This document shows, one piece after another, positions 51,384 to 60,414 of a stretch of 64,000 nt of DNA (positions are counted from its first letter, which is position 1; every line of letters begins with the position of its first letter). The DNA is taken from NCBI GenBank assembly GCA_023229525.1, contig JALNZC010000004.1, forward strand, positions 90,197 through 154,196, written 5' to 3'. The stretch is from Bacteroidales bacterium. GTDB lineage: Bacteria > Bacteroidota > Bacteroidia > Bacteroidales > FEN-979. The translations under genes and the position numbers were made by a program. Below the pieces are notes generated by a model. It saw only the letters and a list, made by a program, of their open reading frames with translations, did not search any database and was not told the DNA's origin.

Positions 51384-54300
51384 TTACATATTCCTGCGAT
51401 ACTGTCCGCCTACTTCGAACAATGCATCGGTTATCTGTCCGAGGGAGCAATATTTTGTGGCTTCCATCAAGCTTTCAAAGATATTATTATTTTTTATGGC
51501 AGCCTCTTTGAGTTTATCGATCATGGAAGCTGCTTTTTCTTCGTTGGTTCTATGATGTTGCTCCAACATGGTGATCTGATATTGCTTTTCTTCTTCGGTT
51601 GCCCGGATGACTTCCCCCGGGATAATTGTCGGCGAGCCTTTGTGGGAAAGGAACGTATTTACCCCCATGATCGGAAGTTTCCCGTTATTTTTCATCGTTT
51701 CATAGTAGAGCGATTCCTCCTGGATCTTACTCCGTTGATACATGGTTTCCATAGCGCCAAGTACACCACCCCGTGCCGATATTCGTTCGAATTCAACCAT
51801 CACAGCCTCTTCGACTAGGTCAGTGAGCTCTTCGATGACGAATGCTCCCTGAAGCGGATTCTGGTTTTTCGCCAATCCCAATTCATGATTGATGATCATC
51901 TGGATCGCCATGGCCCGTCGTACGGATTCTTCAGTCGGCGTGGTAATTGCCTCATCATAGGCATTGGTATGCAGGGAGTTGCAATTATCATAAATTGCGT
52001 ATAAGGCTTGCAGTGTGGTGCGGATGTCATTAAAATCGATTTCCTGGGCGTGCAGCGACCGTCCCGATGTCTGAATATGATATTTCAGCATCTGGGATCT
52101 TACATTCGCTTTGTATTTATATTTCATCGCTTTGCTCCAAATCAGCCGTGCTACGCGCCCGATCACCGAATATTCGGGATCGATGCCATTGGAAAAAAAG
52201 AAAGAGAGGTTTGGTGCGAATTTATTGACATCCATGCCGCGTGAAACGTAATATTCCACGTAGGTAAACCCATTCGCCAGGGTAAAAGCAAGCTGTGAGA
52301 TCGGATTGGCACCTGCTTCGGCTATATGGTAACCCGAAATGGAGACCGAATAAAAATTTCTTACCTGGTTGTTGATAAAGTATTCCTGGATATCGCCCAT
52401 CATCTTTAACGCGAAATCTATCGAAAAAATGCAGGTGTTCTGTGCCTGGTCCTCTTTCAGAATATCCGCTTGAACAGTTCCGCGAACATGGCCCAGGGTT
52501 TCAATTTTTATTTTGCTATAAACTTCCGGTGGAAGAACTTGGTCGCCGGTCACCCCGAGGAGCATCAAACCGAGTCCATCGTTACCCGTTGGTAGCTTTC
52601 CGCGATATTGCGGTCGTATCGTCCCCCGCTTTTTATAAATTTCAGTGATCTTGTTCTCTACTTCTTGTTCCAGTCCGCTTTGACGAATATACTTTTCACA
52701 TTGCTGATCGATGGCGGCATTCATGAAAAAACCCACCATGGTAGGCGCCGGTCCGTTGATGGTCATGGAGACGGAGGTATTTGGATTGACCAGGTCGAAC
52801 CCGGAATAGAGCTTTTTTGTATCATCCAGGCAAGCGATCGATACCCCGGAATTACCTATTTTACCGTAAATATCGGGTCGTAAATTCGGATCAAATCCAT
52901 AAAGCGTGACAGAATCATAGGCAGTTGAAAGACGTACGAACGGCATTCCGCGGGAAACATAATGAAAACGCTTATTCGTTCGTTCCGGCCCTCCTTCTCC
53001 GGCAAACATCCGCGTAGGATCTTCACTTTCGCGCTTGAATGGAAACACCCCGGCAGCAAAAGGGAATTCTCCGGGAACGTTTTCCCGTAAATTCCACTTG
53101 AGAATTTCGCCCCAGTCATTGTAACGGGGCAGCGATATTTTAGGGATTTTCAACCGGGAAAGTGATTCCGTATGGGTTTCGACCCTGATCTCCTTTCCGC
53201 GGACCCGGTAAGTATAGTAATCACCCCGGTAAGAATTGACTTTTTCGTTCCAGTTTTTTATGATATCATGGTTCTGTGGGTCGAGTTCCTTGACCATATG
53301 CTCATATAGCAAATCCAGTTCAAGCAACATACCTGTCCGGTTGCAGGGCGCAGGAGCAACATCCTTTGTCCCTTCAGTCAGATTCCGAAGCGTCTCAATG
53401 GTTTGAGCAATTCCGAATAATTTTTGAGCTACCTGCGATTGTGTCTCGGTCCATTGGTTGTAATTCCGTACTGTTTCAGCAATTTCTGCCAGATAACGCG
53501 TCCGGGAAGGTGGAATAATTACAATTTTTTCTCCCGGATCCATGATGGTCTCACGTCGACCAGGGAAGGAAGCTCCGGTCTTTTTTTCGATGATCCCCAG
53601 TAATTTCAGGAACAGTTCATTAACCCCGGGATCGTTGAACTGGGAGGCTACAGTCCCATAGACCGGCATATCTTCTGTAGACTTGTCAAAATATTTATGG
53701 TTACGCTGGTATTGTTTTTTAACATCCCTTAGTGCATCCTGAGCTCCCTGTTTATCGAATTTATTGATGGCTACGAGATCGGCAAAATCAAGCATGTCGA
53801 TCTTTTCCAACTGGCTGGCTGCCCCGTAATCCGGTGTCATAACATACAAGGTAACATCACTGTGGTCAACGATTTCGGTATCGGATTGACCGATGCCCGA
53901 AGTTTCCACGATCACCAGGTCGTAACCAGCCGCTTTCACAATATTGATGGCATCTTTAACATATTTCGACAAGGCCAGATTCGATTGCCGTGTGGCTAAT
54001 GACCGCATAAAGACCCGCGGGTTAAAGATGGCGTTCATCCTGATCCGATCGCCTAAAAGCGCTCCGCCTGTCTTTCTCTTGGTGGGATCAATCGAAATGA
54101 TAGCGAGGGTTTTATCCGGTTGATCCGAGAGGTAACGCCGGACAATTTCGTCGATCAGGGATGATTTTCCTGCTCCTCCAGTTCCGGTGATACCGAGTAC
54201 CGGAACGGATTTATGTGGAGATATTTTCGCTATTTTTTCCAGGGTGGTACTGGCCTTTTCCGGATAATTTTCAGCAGATGAAATGAGTGATGCAATTTCC

Positions 54301-54791
54301 TTTACCTCCCGGTTTCTGATCTTTTCAGGTTTAAAATCCGATCTATCACCCATTGGGAAATCACAGGCCTTAAGGAGATCATTGATCATGCCTTGCAACG
54401 TCATTTTCCGGCCATCGTCCGGTGAATAAATCCGTGCAATCCCGTATTCATGTAATTCCTTTATCTCCTGCGGGAGGATAACACCTCCACCTCCCCCGAA
54501 AATTTTGATATGACCGCATTCTCTTTCATGAAGCAGATCAAACATGTATTTAAAATACTCTATGTGCCCCCCCTGGTACGAGGTGATGGCAATGGCCTGG
54601 ACATCTTCCTGAACAGCGCAATCCACTACTTCCTGAACCGACCGGTTATGGCCGAGATGTATGACTTCTGCTCCGCTGGATTGGAGTATCCGGCGCATGA
54701 TATTGATGGCGGCATCGTGACCATCAAACAGGGCAGCCGCCGTCACGATCCGGATATGGTATTTCGGTTTATAGCTTTCAGGAGTCTTCAT
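51384..54791 (-). CDS. icmF: Fused isobutyryl-CoA mutase (IcmF)
   Basis: 1135 residues in three parts. Residues 1-150 form the B12-binding domain (DGHDAAINIMRRILQSSGAE, with His25 as the cobalt ligand of the D-x-H motif). Residues about 195-400 form the MeaB-like G-protein chaperone with Walker A GTGGAGKSSL and IVETSGIGQSDTEIV. Residues about 560-1135 form the mutase barrel with FAGEGGPERTNKRFHYVS, the region that in IcmF replaces the methylmalonyl-CoA-type substrate pocket. The enzyme interconverts isobutyryl-CoA and n-butyryl-CoA. Fusion of all three parts is diagnostic of IcmF. It is 66 bases after the acyl-CoA dehydrogenase gene. Confidence 0.94.
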   Translation of the reverse strand: MKTPESYKPKYHIRIVTAAALFDGHDAAINIMRRILQSSGAEVIHLGHNRSVQEVVDCAVQEDVQAIAITSYQGGHIEYFKYMFDLLHERECGHIKIFGGGGGVILPQEIKELHEYGIARIYSPDDGRKMTLQGMINDLLKACDFPMGDRSDFKPEKIRNREVKEIASLISSAENYPEKASTTLEKIAKISPHKSVPVLGITGTGGAGKSSLIDEIVRRYLSDQPDKTLAIISIDPTKRKTGGALLGDRIRMNAIFNPRVFMRSLATRQSNLALSKYVKDAINIVKAAGYDLVIVETSGIGQSDTEIVDHSDVTLYVMTPDYGAASQLEKIDMLDFADLVAINKFDKQGAQDALRDVKKQYQRNHKYFDKSTEDMPVYGTVASQFNDPGVNELFLKLLGIIEKKTGASFPGRRETIMDPGEKIVIIPPSRTRYLAEIAETVRNYNQWTETQSQVAQKLFGIAQTIETLRNLTEGTKDVAPAPCNRTGMLLELDLLYEHMVKELDPQNHDIIKNWNEKVNSYRGDYYTYRVRGKEIRVETHTESLSRLKIPKISLPRYNDWGEILKWNLRENVPGEFPFAAGVFPFKRESEDPTRMFAGEGGPERTNKRFHYVSRGMPFVRLSTAYDSVTLYGFDPNLRPDIYGKIGNSGVSIACLDDTKKLYSGFDLVNPNTSVSMTINGPAPTMVGFFMNAAIDQQCEKYIRQSGLEQEVENKITEIYKKRGTIRPQYRGKLPTGNDGLGLMLLGVTGDQVLPPEVYSKIKIETLGHVRGTVQADILKEDQAQNTCIFSIDFALKMMGDIQEYFINNQVRNFYSVSISGYHIAEAGANPISQLAFTLANGFTYVEYYVSRGMDVNKFAPNLSFFFSNGIDPEYSVIGRVARLIWSKAMKYKYKANVRSQMLKYHIQTSGRSLHAQEIDFNDIRTTLQALYAIYDNCNSLHTNAYDEAITTPTEESVRRAMAIQMIINHELGLAKNQNPLQGAFVIEELTDLVEEAVMVEFERISARGGVLGAMETMYQRSKIQEESLYYETMKNNGKLPIMGVNTFLSHKGSPTIIPGEVIRATEEEKQYQITMLEQHHRTNEEKAASMIDKLKEAAIKNNNIFESLMEATKYCSLGQITDALFEVGGQYRRNM

Positions 54792-54857
54792 GGCATACCA
54801 CCATATATCATTTTTCGGAGATGATAATAAATTCGTTGCAGGAAATCAGGGCTGCAA

Positions 54858-56000
54858 TCACTCGCTCATGATTGCCCTTGAAATAATCATTTGCTGAATT
54901 TCGCTGGTCCCTTCATAAATCTGGGTGAGCTTGGCTTCACGCATGAGCCTCTCTACATGGTATTCTTTCACATAGCCATATCCGCCATGGATTTGGACCG
55001 CTTCGGTGGTAACATACATGGCTGTTTCGGCAGCCCAGTATTTTGCCATCGCACTTGCTGTTCCGTAAGATTTTCCCTGATCTTTAAGCCAAGCAGCTTT
55101 GAGACAAAAATAACGGGCAGCTTCAATACGGGTATGCATCTCTGCCAGTTTAAAACCAATGGCCTGATGATTGATAATTTCAGTGCCAAAAGTTTTTCGC
55201 TCCTTTGCATATTTCACTGCTCTTTCATAGGCGCCCTGAGCAATGCCCAGTGCCTGGGCGGCAATACCAATTCGCCCTCCTTCGAGCGTTTTCATGGCAA
55301 ATTTGAATCCGAATCCATCTTCACCCAGCCTGTTTTCCTTTGGGACCTTCACATCGGTGAACATAACGGAATGGGTGTCGCTGCTGCGCATTCCCATTTT
55401 ATCCTCATGGGGACCAAGTGTGATACCCGGGGAATGACGATCAACAATAAACGCATTGATCCCTTTGTGCCCTTTGTCAGGATATGTTTGGGCAATTAAC
55501 ACATAAACCGCTGCTGAATTTCCGTTTGTAATCCAGTTTTTCACGCCATTTACCAGATAATGATCGCCTTTGTCAATGGCAAGAGTCCGTTGTGAGGTTG
55601 CATCAGAACCGGCTTCCGGCTCCGAAAGTAAAAATGCACCAATTTGTTCTCCACGAGCCAGTGGCTTTAACCATTTTTCCTTTTGCGCTTCCGTCCCGAA
55701 TGCTTCTATGCCATAGCAAACCAGTGAGTTGTTTACCGACATGATCACGGATATAGAACTATCGATTTTCGAAAGTTCTTCCATGGCTAGGACATACGAA
55801 ATAGTATCCATGCCACCCCCATCGTATTTGGGGTCAACCAGCATACCAAGAAAACCCAATTCGGCAAGAGCCTTTACATGTTGGGTGGGATATTCGGCTT
55901 TAGCGTCGCGTTCCAGGACGTCTTTGATCAGTTCGCGCTGGGCATAATCCCTGGCCGATTGCTGGATCATGAGTTGTTCTTCGGTGAAAGTAAAATCCAT
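54858..56000 (-). CDS. Acyl-CoA dehydrogenase
   Basis: 380 residues, the usual length. Signatures are EAGSDATSQRTLA, the FAD-site VNGVKNWITNG, MGMRSSDTHSVMFTDVKVPK, and the C-terminal IHGGYGYVKEYHVERLMREA with EGTSEIQQMIISRAI. The catalytic glutamate (YEGTSEIQ) is present. It oxidises short-chain acyl-CoAs such as butyryl-CoA or isobutyryl-CoA with electron-transfer flavoprotein. Context with icmF and buk favours a butyrate or valine branch. The reverse, crotonyl-CoA reduction, is equally possible. Confidence 0.94.
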   Translation of the reverse strand: MDFTFTEEQLMIQQSARDYAQRELIKDVLERDAKAEYPTQHVKALAELGFLGMLVDPKYDGGGMDTISYVLAMEELSKIDSSISVIMSVNNSLVCYGIEAFGTEAQKEKWLKPLARGEQIGAFLLSEPEAGSDATSQRTLAIDKGDHYLVNGVKNWITNGNSAAVYVLIAQTYPDKGHKGINAFIVDRHSPGITLGPHEDKMGMRSSDTHSVMFTDVKVPKENRLGEDGFGFKFAMKTLEGGRIGIAAQALGIAQGAYERAVKYAKERKTFGTEIINHQAIGFKLAEMHTRIEAARYFCLKAAWLKDQGKSYGTASAMAKYWAAETAMYVTTEAVQIHGGYGYVKEYHVERLMREAKLTQIYEGTSEIQQMIISRAIMSE

Positions 56001-56106
56001 AGCAACTTGTTATAATATACTAATATTAAATGTTTTGTGAATCCTTGCGATTGCATTCCCCGTCGCTCTGCAACAAGGTTAGCGAGCAGGAAGTATAACT
56101 TCAAGG

Positions 56107-56146
56107 ATTGAAGATTCCTCGCAGCAAGCCACGAGGAATCTTCAAT
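56107..56146 (-). promoter_or_regulatory. Perfect 15-base hairpin in the leader of the acyl-CoA dehydrogenase operon
   Basis: ATTGAAGATTCCTCG (56107-56121) pairs perfectly with CGAGGAATCTTCAAT (56132-56146), loop of 10 bases. It lies just after the -7 box at 56155-56162, so the hairpin would form at the 5' end of the mRNA. It could stabilise the transcript or attenuate it; it could also be a dispersed repeat or the end signal of the gene at 56237. Confidence 0.5.
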
Positions 56147-56154
56147 TATCTGTA

Positions 56155-56162
56155 CAAATATA
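56155..56162 (-). promoter_or_regulatory. Putative -7 box (TATATTTG) of the acyl-CoA dehydrogenase operon
   Basis: Matches TAnnTTTG on the minus strand, 155 bases before the start at 56000. The leader would contain the 15-base hairpin. Confidence 0.5.
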
Positions 56163-56236
56163 AAAATAAGAGCAGAATGAATCCACCTGCAGCCCAAAAA
56201 TATTTAACCGATCCCAATACGGATCCTGATGAGCAG

Positions 56237-56767
56237 TTACGGTTTTTTCTGATATGTGGCCGGCAGTAAGGATTTTGGTGTCCACATGGTGAGGAACCGT
56301 ATGACCTTGGTGGTATCATAACCTTTTACATCCGGATTATAGTATTCAAAAGCATCGGAATCCTGTGTGTTCAGTCGTTTACCGTTTTTATCAAGAATCA
56401 CAAAAACCGGGTAGCCAAAACGATTGGGATATTCAAATTCCCTGAAGATTTCATTATCCCGTTTATCTTTTTCGTGGGGAACATTCAGCAAAAAATAGAT
56501 GTAATTCGCTTTCATCAGGGAGTCAACTTTCGGGGCTCCATTTACCAAGGCATGAAAACGCATACACCAAGGACACCAATTCCCTCCGAACTGGATCAAT
56601 ATATTTTTGTTCTCCTTTTTCGCCAGTTCCAGCGCTTTTTTCAGTTCACCCCGCACATTCTGGTTTTCGTTGTAAGGCTTTGCCGGAGTTTGAGCCATGC
56701 AATTACCAATGAAGAATTGACAATGAATAATTATCAATATCAGAAAGGTCCTGAACAGTTGTATCAT
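56237..56767 (-). CDS. Exported thioredoxin-fold protein (thioredoxin_7 type)
   Basis: 176 residues from the ATG at 56767. The open frame runs 12 codons further up, but this start gives a clean signal peptide (MIQLFRTFLILIIIHCQFFI) that ends before AQTPAK. The redox motif WCPWC (FGGNWCPWCMRFHALV) lies at about residue 64. The rest (YIYFLLNVPHEKD, FGYPVFVILDKNGKRL) follows the fold. Likely a periplasmic thiol reductant or disulfide carrier. It is preceded by an octamer array. Confidence 0.87.
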   Translation of the reverse strand: MIQLFRTFLILIIIHCQFFIGNCMAQTPAKPYNENQNVRGELKKALELAKKENKNILIQFGGNWCPWCMRFHALVNGAPKVDSLMKANYIYFLLNVPHEKDKRDNEIFREFEYPNRFGYPVFVILDKNGKRLNTQDSDAFEYYNPDVKGYDTTKVIRFLTMWTPKSLLPATYQKKP

Positions 56768-56848
56768 GACAGGGTTTTTAAGGTTAAAAAACTGATAAAC
56801 CATTGAAATTTACTCACTACCGCACTATCTCAATTCCTTGCCTTTTCA

Positions 56849-56936
56849 CCTTCATCCCTTCATACCTTCATTCCTTCATTCCTTCATTCCTTCATACCTT
56901 CATTCCTTCATTCCTTTATTCCTTTATTCCTTCTCA
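56849..56936. repeat. Tandem array of eleven octamers (CCTTCATT type)
   Basis: Eleven 8-base units: CCTTCATC, CCTTCATA, CCTTCATT three times, CCTTCATA, CCTTCATT twice, CCTTTATT twice, CCTTCTCA. On the minus strand, the sense strand of both neighbours, it is purine-rich (AATGAAGG). It lies upstream of the thioredoxin-fold gene. It has the same 8-base period as the array at 33082. Confidence 0.9.
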
Positions 56937-56952
56937 CCAACTCGCCATCTAA

Positions 56953-58200
56953 TTACATTCCATACATTTCGATGATTTCCTGCTTGCTCTTGCCCAGGAT
57001 GTTGTATTTTTTCCCGACTTTTTTGAAGGCATTCAGGGCTTTTTCGAGATGATGTAATTCGTGACCGGCAGATATCTGCGTTCGAATTCTTGCAGCGCCC
57101 TGCGGTACGACCGGGAAAAAGAACCCGATAGCATAAATGCCCTCTTCATAAAGGTCACGCGAAACATCCTGCGCCAGTTTTGCATTGAAAAGCATCACAG
57201 GTACTATGGGAGTATCGCCAGCTTTAATGATCAATCCGGCGTCGATCAACCCTTTGCGCCAAAACTCCGTGTTTTTTTCTAATTTGTCGCGCCGGTCGGT
57301 GGAAGCAGAAAGTATCTCGAGTACCTTAATGACGCCGGCCACCACCGGTGGGGCAATGGTATTGGAAAACAGATAGGGACGGGCTTTTTGACGGCACATT
57401 TCAACCAGCTCCTTACGTCCCGAAACACATCCGCCGGATGCGCCTCCGAGACCTTTCCCGAAGGTTGTGGTAATGATATCTATTTTACCCACGACGCCAA
57501 ATAGCTCATGGGTTCCGCGTCCGGTTTTTCCGATGAAACCACTGGAATGAGAGTCATCAACGAAAAGCAGTGCATCATATTTTTCGCACAGTTCCACCAT
57601 CTTATCCAGTTTTGCCGTGTCACCATCCATCGAGAAAACGCCATCGGTAATCACCATTTTTAACCGTTTGTCGTTATGCAACTGCAGTTTTTCCTCCAGA
57701 TGTTCCATGTCGGAATGCTTGAATGTGTCGTGCATGGCGCTGCAAAGGCGGATCCCGTCGATGATGGAGGCATGGACCAGCCTGTCGGAGATCATCACAT
57801 CATCTTTGGTCAGTACCGCTTCAAACACACCGGCATTGGCATCCATACAGGACGGAAAGAGAATGGTATCTTCGGTACCGAGAAAATTCGTCACCATCTG
57901 CTCCAGGGTGCGGTGAATATCTTGTGTGCCACAGATGAAACGTACCGACGACATTCCGTAGCCGTGTGAATCGAGCCCGGCATGCGCTGCTTTGACCACT
58001 TCAGGGTGGCTCGACATTCCGAGGTAATTGTTGGCACAAATGTTAATGACTTTTTTCAGGGCGGCGCCCGCCGGAAATTCAACTTCAATATCAGCAGCCT
58101 GAGATGAGTGGATGTAGCGTTCCTGTTTGAACAGACCGGTTTCTAAAAGACCGGAAAGAATTTCGGAATAAATCCCGCGGGTTTTTCTTGTAAAGGCCAT
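56953..58200 (-). CDS. Alpha-oxoamine synthase, KBL-like (carrier-linked paralogue)
   Basis: 415 residues of the PLP alpha-oxoamine synthase family. PLP lysine in TTTFGKGLGGASGG, substrate-side motif HGYGMSSVRFICGTQDIH, VDDSHSSGFIGKTG and PYLFSNTIAPPVVAG. These are the residues of glycine C-acetyltransferase (KBL), not of serine palmitoyltransferase. Compared with the KBL at 60841 it has a C-terminal extension (about 15 residues, ending KQEIIEMYGM) and a different N-terminus. It is 12 bases from the acyl carrier protein gene. It likely joins glycine or another amino acid with an acyl group, perhaps carried on that protein. Confidence 0.85.
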   Translation of the reverse strand: MAFTRKTRGIYSEILSGLLETGLFKQERYIHSSQAADIEVEFPAGAALKKVINICANNYLGMSSHPEVVKAAHAGLDSHGYGMSSVRFICGTQDIHRTLEQMVTNFLGTEDTILFPSCMDANAGVFEAVLTKDDVMISDRLVHASIIDGIRLCSAMHDTFKHSDMEHLEEKLQLHNDKRLKMVITDGVFSMDGDTAKLDKMVELCEKYDALLFVDDSHSSGFIGKTGRGTHELFGVVGKIDIITTTFGKGLGGASGGCVSGRKELVEMCRQKARPYLFSNTIAPPVVAGVIKVLEILSASTDRRDKLEKNTEFWRKGLIDAGLIIKAGDTPIVPVMLFNAKLAQDVSRDLYEEGIYAIGFFFPVVPQGAARIRTQISAGHELHHLEKALNAFKKVGKKYNILGKSKQEIIEMYGM

Positions 58201-58212
58201 GGTTTCCTCCTT

Positions 58213-58455
58213 TTACTTCAAATATTCCTTAACAAGCATACAGATCTTATTCACCGAATCGAAAGCTTCCGGAGTCGCCTTATCATCAGGGATCGATATC
58301 TGGTATTTGTTTTCCAGAAACCGTTTAAGGGATACCATCGAAAAGCTGTCGACTATGCCCCCCGAAATCAACGGGGTATCATTGGTAACCTCAGTATCGT
58401 CTTCAACATATTCTTTGATCACATACTTTTTAATAACTTCTTGCATTTCGTCCAT
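58213..58455 (-). CDS. Acyl carrier protein, dedicated type
   Basis: 80 residues. The phosphopantetheine serine is in GGIVDSFSMVSLKRFLENK (Ser37), followed by YQISIPDDKATPEAFDSVN. This is not the housekeeping DSLD motif of fatty-acid AcpP. Its genomic place, between an AMP-forming ligase and an alpha-oxoamine synthase, suggests it holds the acyl donor for the latter. AcpS is encoded in the same cluster. Confidence 0.9.
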   Translation of the reverse strand: MDEMQEVIKKYVIKEYVEDDTEVTNDTPLISGGIVDSFSMVSLKRFLENKYQISIPDDKATPEAFDSVNKICMLVKEYLK

Positions 58456-58537
58456 TTGTAGTTCTCCTATACTTTAGTGAATTATGATGTTGGGGATTAT
58501 AACTTATTTAGCAGATGAATAGAAAAGTCAAAAAAAC

Positions 58538-58579
58538 TCAAAAATCAAAGGTCAAAAATCAAAGGTCAAAAATCAAAAC
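58538..58579. repeat. Three 14-base tandem units (TCAAAAATCAAAGG)
   Basis: Units at 58538, 58552 and 58566, the last ending AAAAC. The 252-base spacer 58456-58707 is otherwise AT-rich and without a gene. The spacer separates the ACP gene from the ligase upstream. Confidence 0.75.
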
Positions 58580-58707
58580 TACAATTCAAAATTTAAAACC
58601 TGAGAAAACAACAATTCTCTTCATTAACTTCAAATTTCGAATGTTCTATTGTTCAGGTATTCGTTCGATATTCAAGATTCGTTGTTCAATATTCGATATT
58701 CAATTGA

Positions 58708-60411
58708 TCAATCATTTTCTAGTGTCGATGTATCTCCGATCTCCTCACCCCATTCTTTGGCATGCAGGATCCGGCGCATGATCTTTCCGCTGCGCGTTTT
58801 TGGCAAGGTGTCTATGAATTCTATTTCCTGGGGCATGGCAAGTGGAGATAGTTTCTTTCGAACGAAATTCATGATGTCAAGATCGAGGTCTTTGCTGGCG
58901 ATAAATCCTGGTTTGAGGGTCACAAATGCCTTGACGACTTCCATGTTCACAAAATCGGGTTTAGCCACCACAGCCGATTCCGCAACCGCAAGATGTTCGA
59001 GCAGTGCCGATTCCACCTCGAAGGGACTTACGAGATGTCCTCCGGTATTTATCACATCGTCGTCACGGCCTACAAACCAGAAATAACCTTCGTTATCGAT
59101 AGAAGAACGGTCACCCGGCAGATACCATCCGTTCTGGAACTTTTTCCGATAGGTCTCTTCGTTTTTCCAGTAAGTGCGCATCATCGCAGGCCATCCTGGT
59201 CTGATCGCGATCAATCCGATTTTTCCGGTCTCATTGAAGGGTTCATAGGTTTCGGGATGTATGACGGTGGCAGTTATCCCCGGAAAAGGCTTGCCCATTG
59301 AACCGGGTTTGATTTTCATCCCCGGGTAATTGGAGATCATAATGGATCCTGTTTCGGTTTGCCAGTAGGTGTCGAGGAAAGGTTTGCCGAATACCCGTTC
59401 GCTCCAGATCACCGCTTCCGAATTCAGCGGTTCTCCCACAGAAGCAAGATGACGGAGGGAGGATAAATCATATTTTTTAATTACCTCTTCACCTGCTTTC
59501 ATCAGTGAACGAATGGCAGTTGGGGCCGAATACCACATGGTGATCCGGTGTTTTTGGATGAAACGGTACCAGTTATCGGCAGAGAAACCGGCATCGAGTA
59601 CGCATTGGGTTACCCCATTGCTGAAAGCGCCGATGATCCCGTAAGAGGTACCGGTAACCCATCCCGGATCGGCAGTACACCAGTAAATATCGTCATCCTG
59701 CAGGTCAAGTACCCATTTCGCAGTAAGATACTGGGAAATTAAAGAATAGTGGACATGCTTAACTCCTTTAGGCTGTCCTGTTGTCCCGGAGGTATAGTGT
59801 AAAACTGATGGAGATTCGGCTGTTGTAGGATATATATCAAAGTGATCGACTTTCCCGGCTTTCGCCAGATCGAACGCCACTTCACGGTCGGCAAGGGGTT
59901 TGCCCGGATCGGCATCAACGATGATCAGGTGTTTCAGGTAGGGCATCTTATCCATGATTTTCCTGACCTTGGGAGCATGTTTTTTCTGGGTGATGATAGC
60001 CGTGGTTTGCGCATTGTCGAGACGTATGAAAAGCGATTCATCCCCGAAAGCCGAAAACAACGGTTGTGCAATGGCTCCCATTTTCAGGATACCAAGAAAT
60101 CCGATGTACAATTCGGGGATCTTATCCAGAAAAAGGCAAACACGATCTTCCGGATTGATACCAAGATCCTTGAGAAACTGGGCAATCGTATTGCTGTTGA
60201 TTCGAATATCGTTATACGTGTATCTTTTTTCAACCCCTGTAGAGCCTTCCCAGATCAATCCGGGTTTGTCAGCTTTGCCCATCTGGCAGATGCGGTCGGA
60301 ACAATACCAACCGATGTTGATCACATTTCCGGGTTCGTAGTCAAGTTCTTTCTCTGCAATTTTCCAATCGAAATTTTCAATCCGTTCATGGTAAGATTTA
60401 ATGTTCGACAT
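58708..60411 (-). CDS. AMP-forming acyl-CoA/acetate-CoA ligase (AcsA-like)
   Basis: 567 residues. P-loop HYTSGTTGQPKGVKHVHYS, YWCTADPGWVTGTSYG, TYWQTETGSIMISNYP and the final PKTRSGKIMRRIL (catalytic Lys) are present. It resembles the Bacillus AcsA type of acetate-CoA ligase more than medium-chain ligases. It forms an acyl-AMP and passes the acyl to CoA, or possibly to the adjacent carrier protein. It lies 3 bases after acpS and upstream of the ACP gene. Confidence 0.9.
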   Translation of the reverse strand: MSNIKSYHERIENFDWKIAEKELDYEPGNVINIGWYCSDRICQMGKADKPGLIWEGSTGVEKRYTYNDIRINSNTIAQFLKDLGINPEDRVCLFLDKIPELYIGFLGILKMGAIAQPLFSAFGDESLFIRLDNAQTTAIITQKKHAPKVRKIMDKMPYLKHLIIVDADPGKPLADREVAFDLAKAGKVDHFDIYPTTAESPSVLHYTSGTTGQPKGVKHVHYSLISQYLTAKWVLDLQDDDIYWCTADPGWVTGTSYGIIGAFSNGVTQCVLDAGFSADNWYRFIQKHRITMWYSAPTAIRSLMKAGEEVIKKYDLSSLRHLASVGEPLNSEAVIWSERVFGKPFLDTYWQTETGSIMISNYPGMKIKPGSMGKPFPGITATVIHPETYEPFNETGKIGLIAIRPGWPAMMRTYWKNEETYRKKFQNGWYLPGDRSSIDNEGYFWFVGRDDDVINTGGHLVSPFEVESALLEHLAVAESAVVAKPDFVNMEVVKAFVTLKPGFIASKDLDLDIMNFVRKKLSPLAMPQEIEFIDTLPKTRSGKIMRRILHAKEWGEEIGDTSTLEND

Positions 60412-60414
60412 ACG

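Noticed and set aside
56953..58200. Serine palmitoyltransferase or cysteate acyltransferase (sphingolipid or sulfonolipid) as the identity of the second alpha-oxoamine synthase
   Set aside because: The substrate-side motif SSVRFICGT matches glycine C-acetyltransferase; no ketoreductase or lipid acyltransferase gene is adjacent. It stays possible but less likely.
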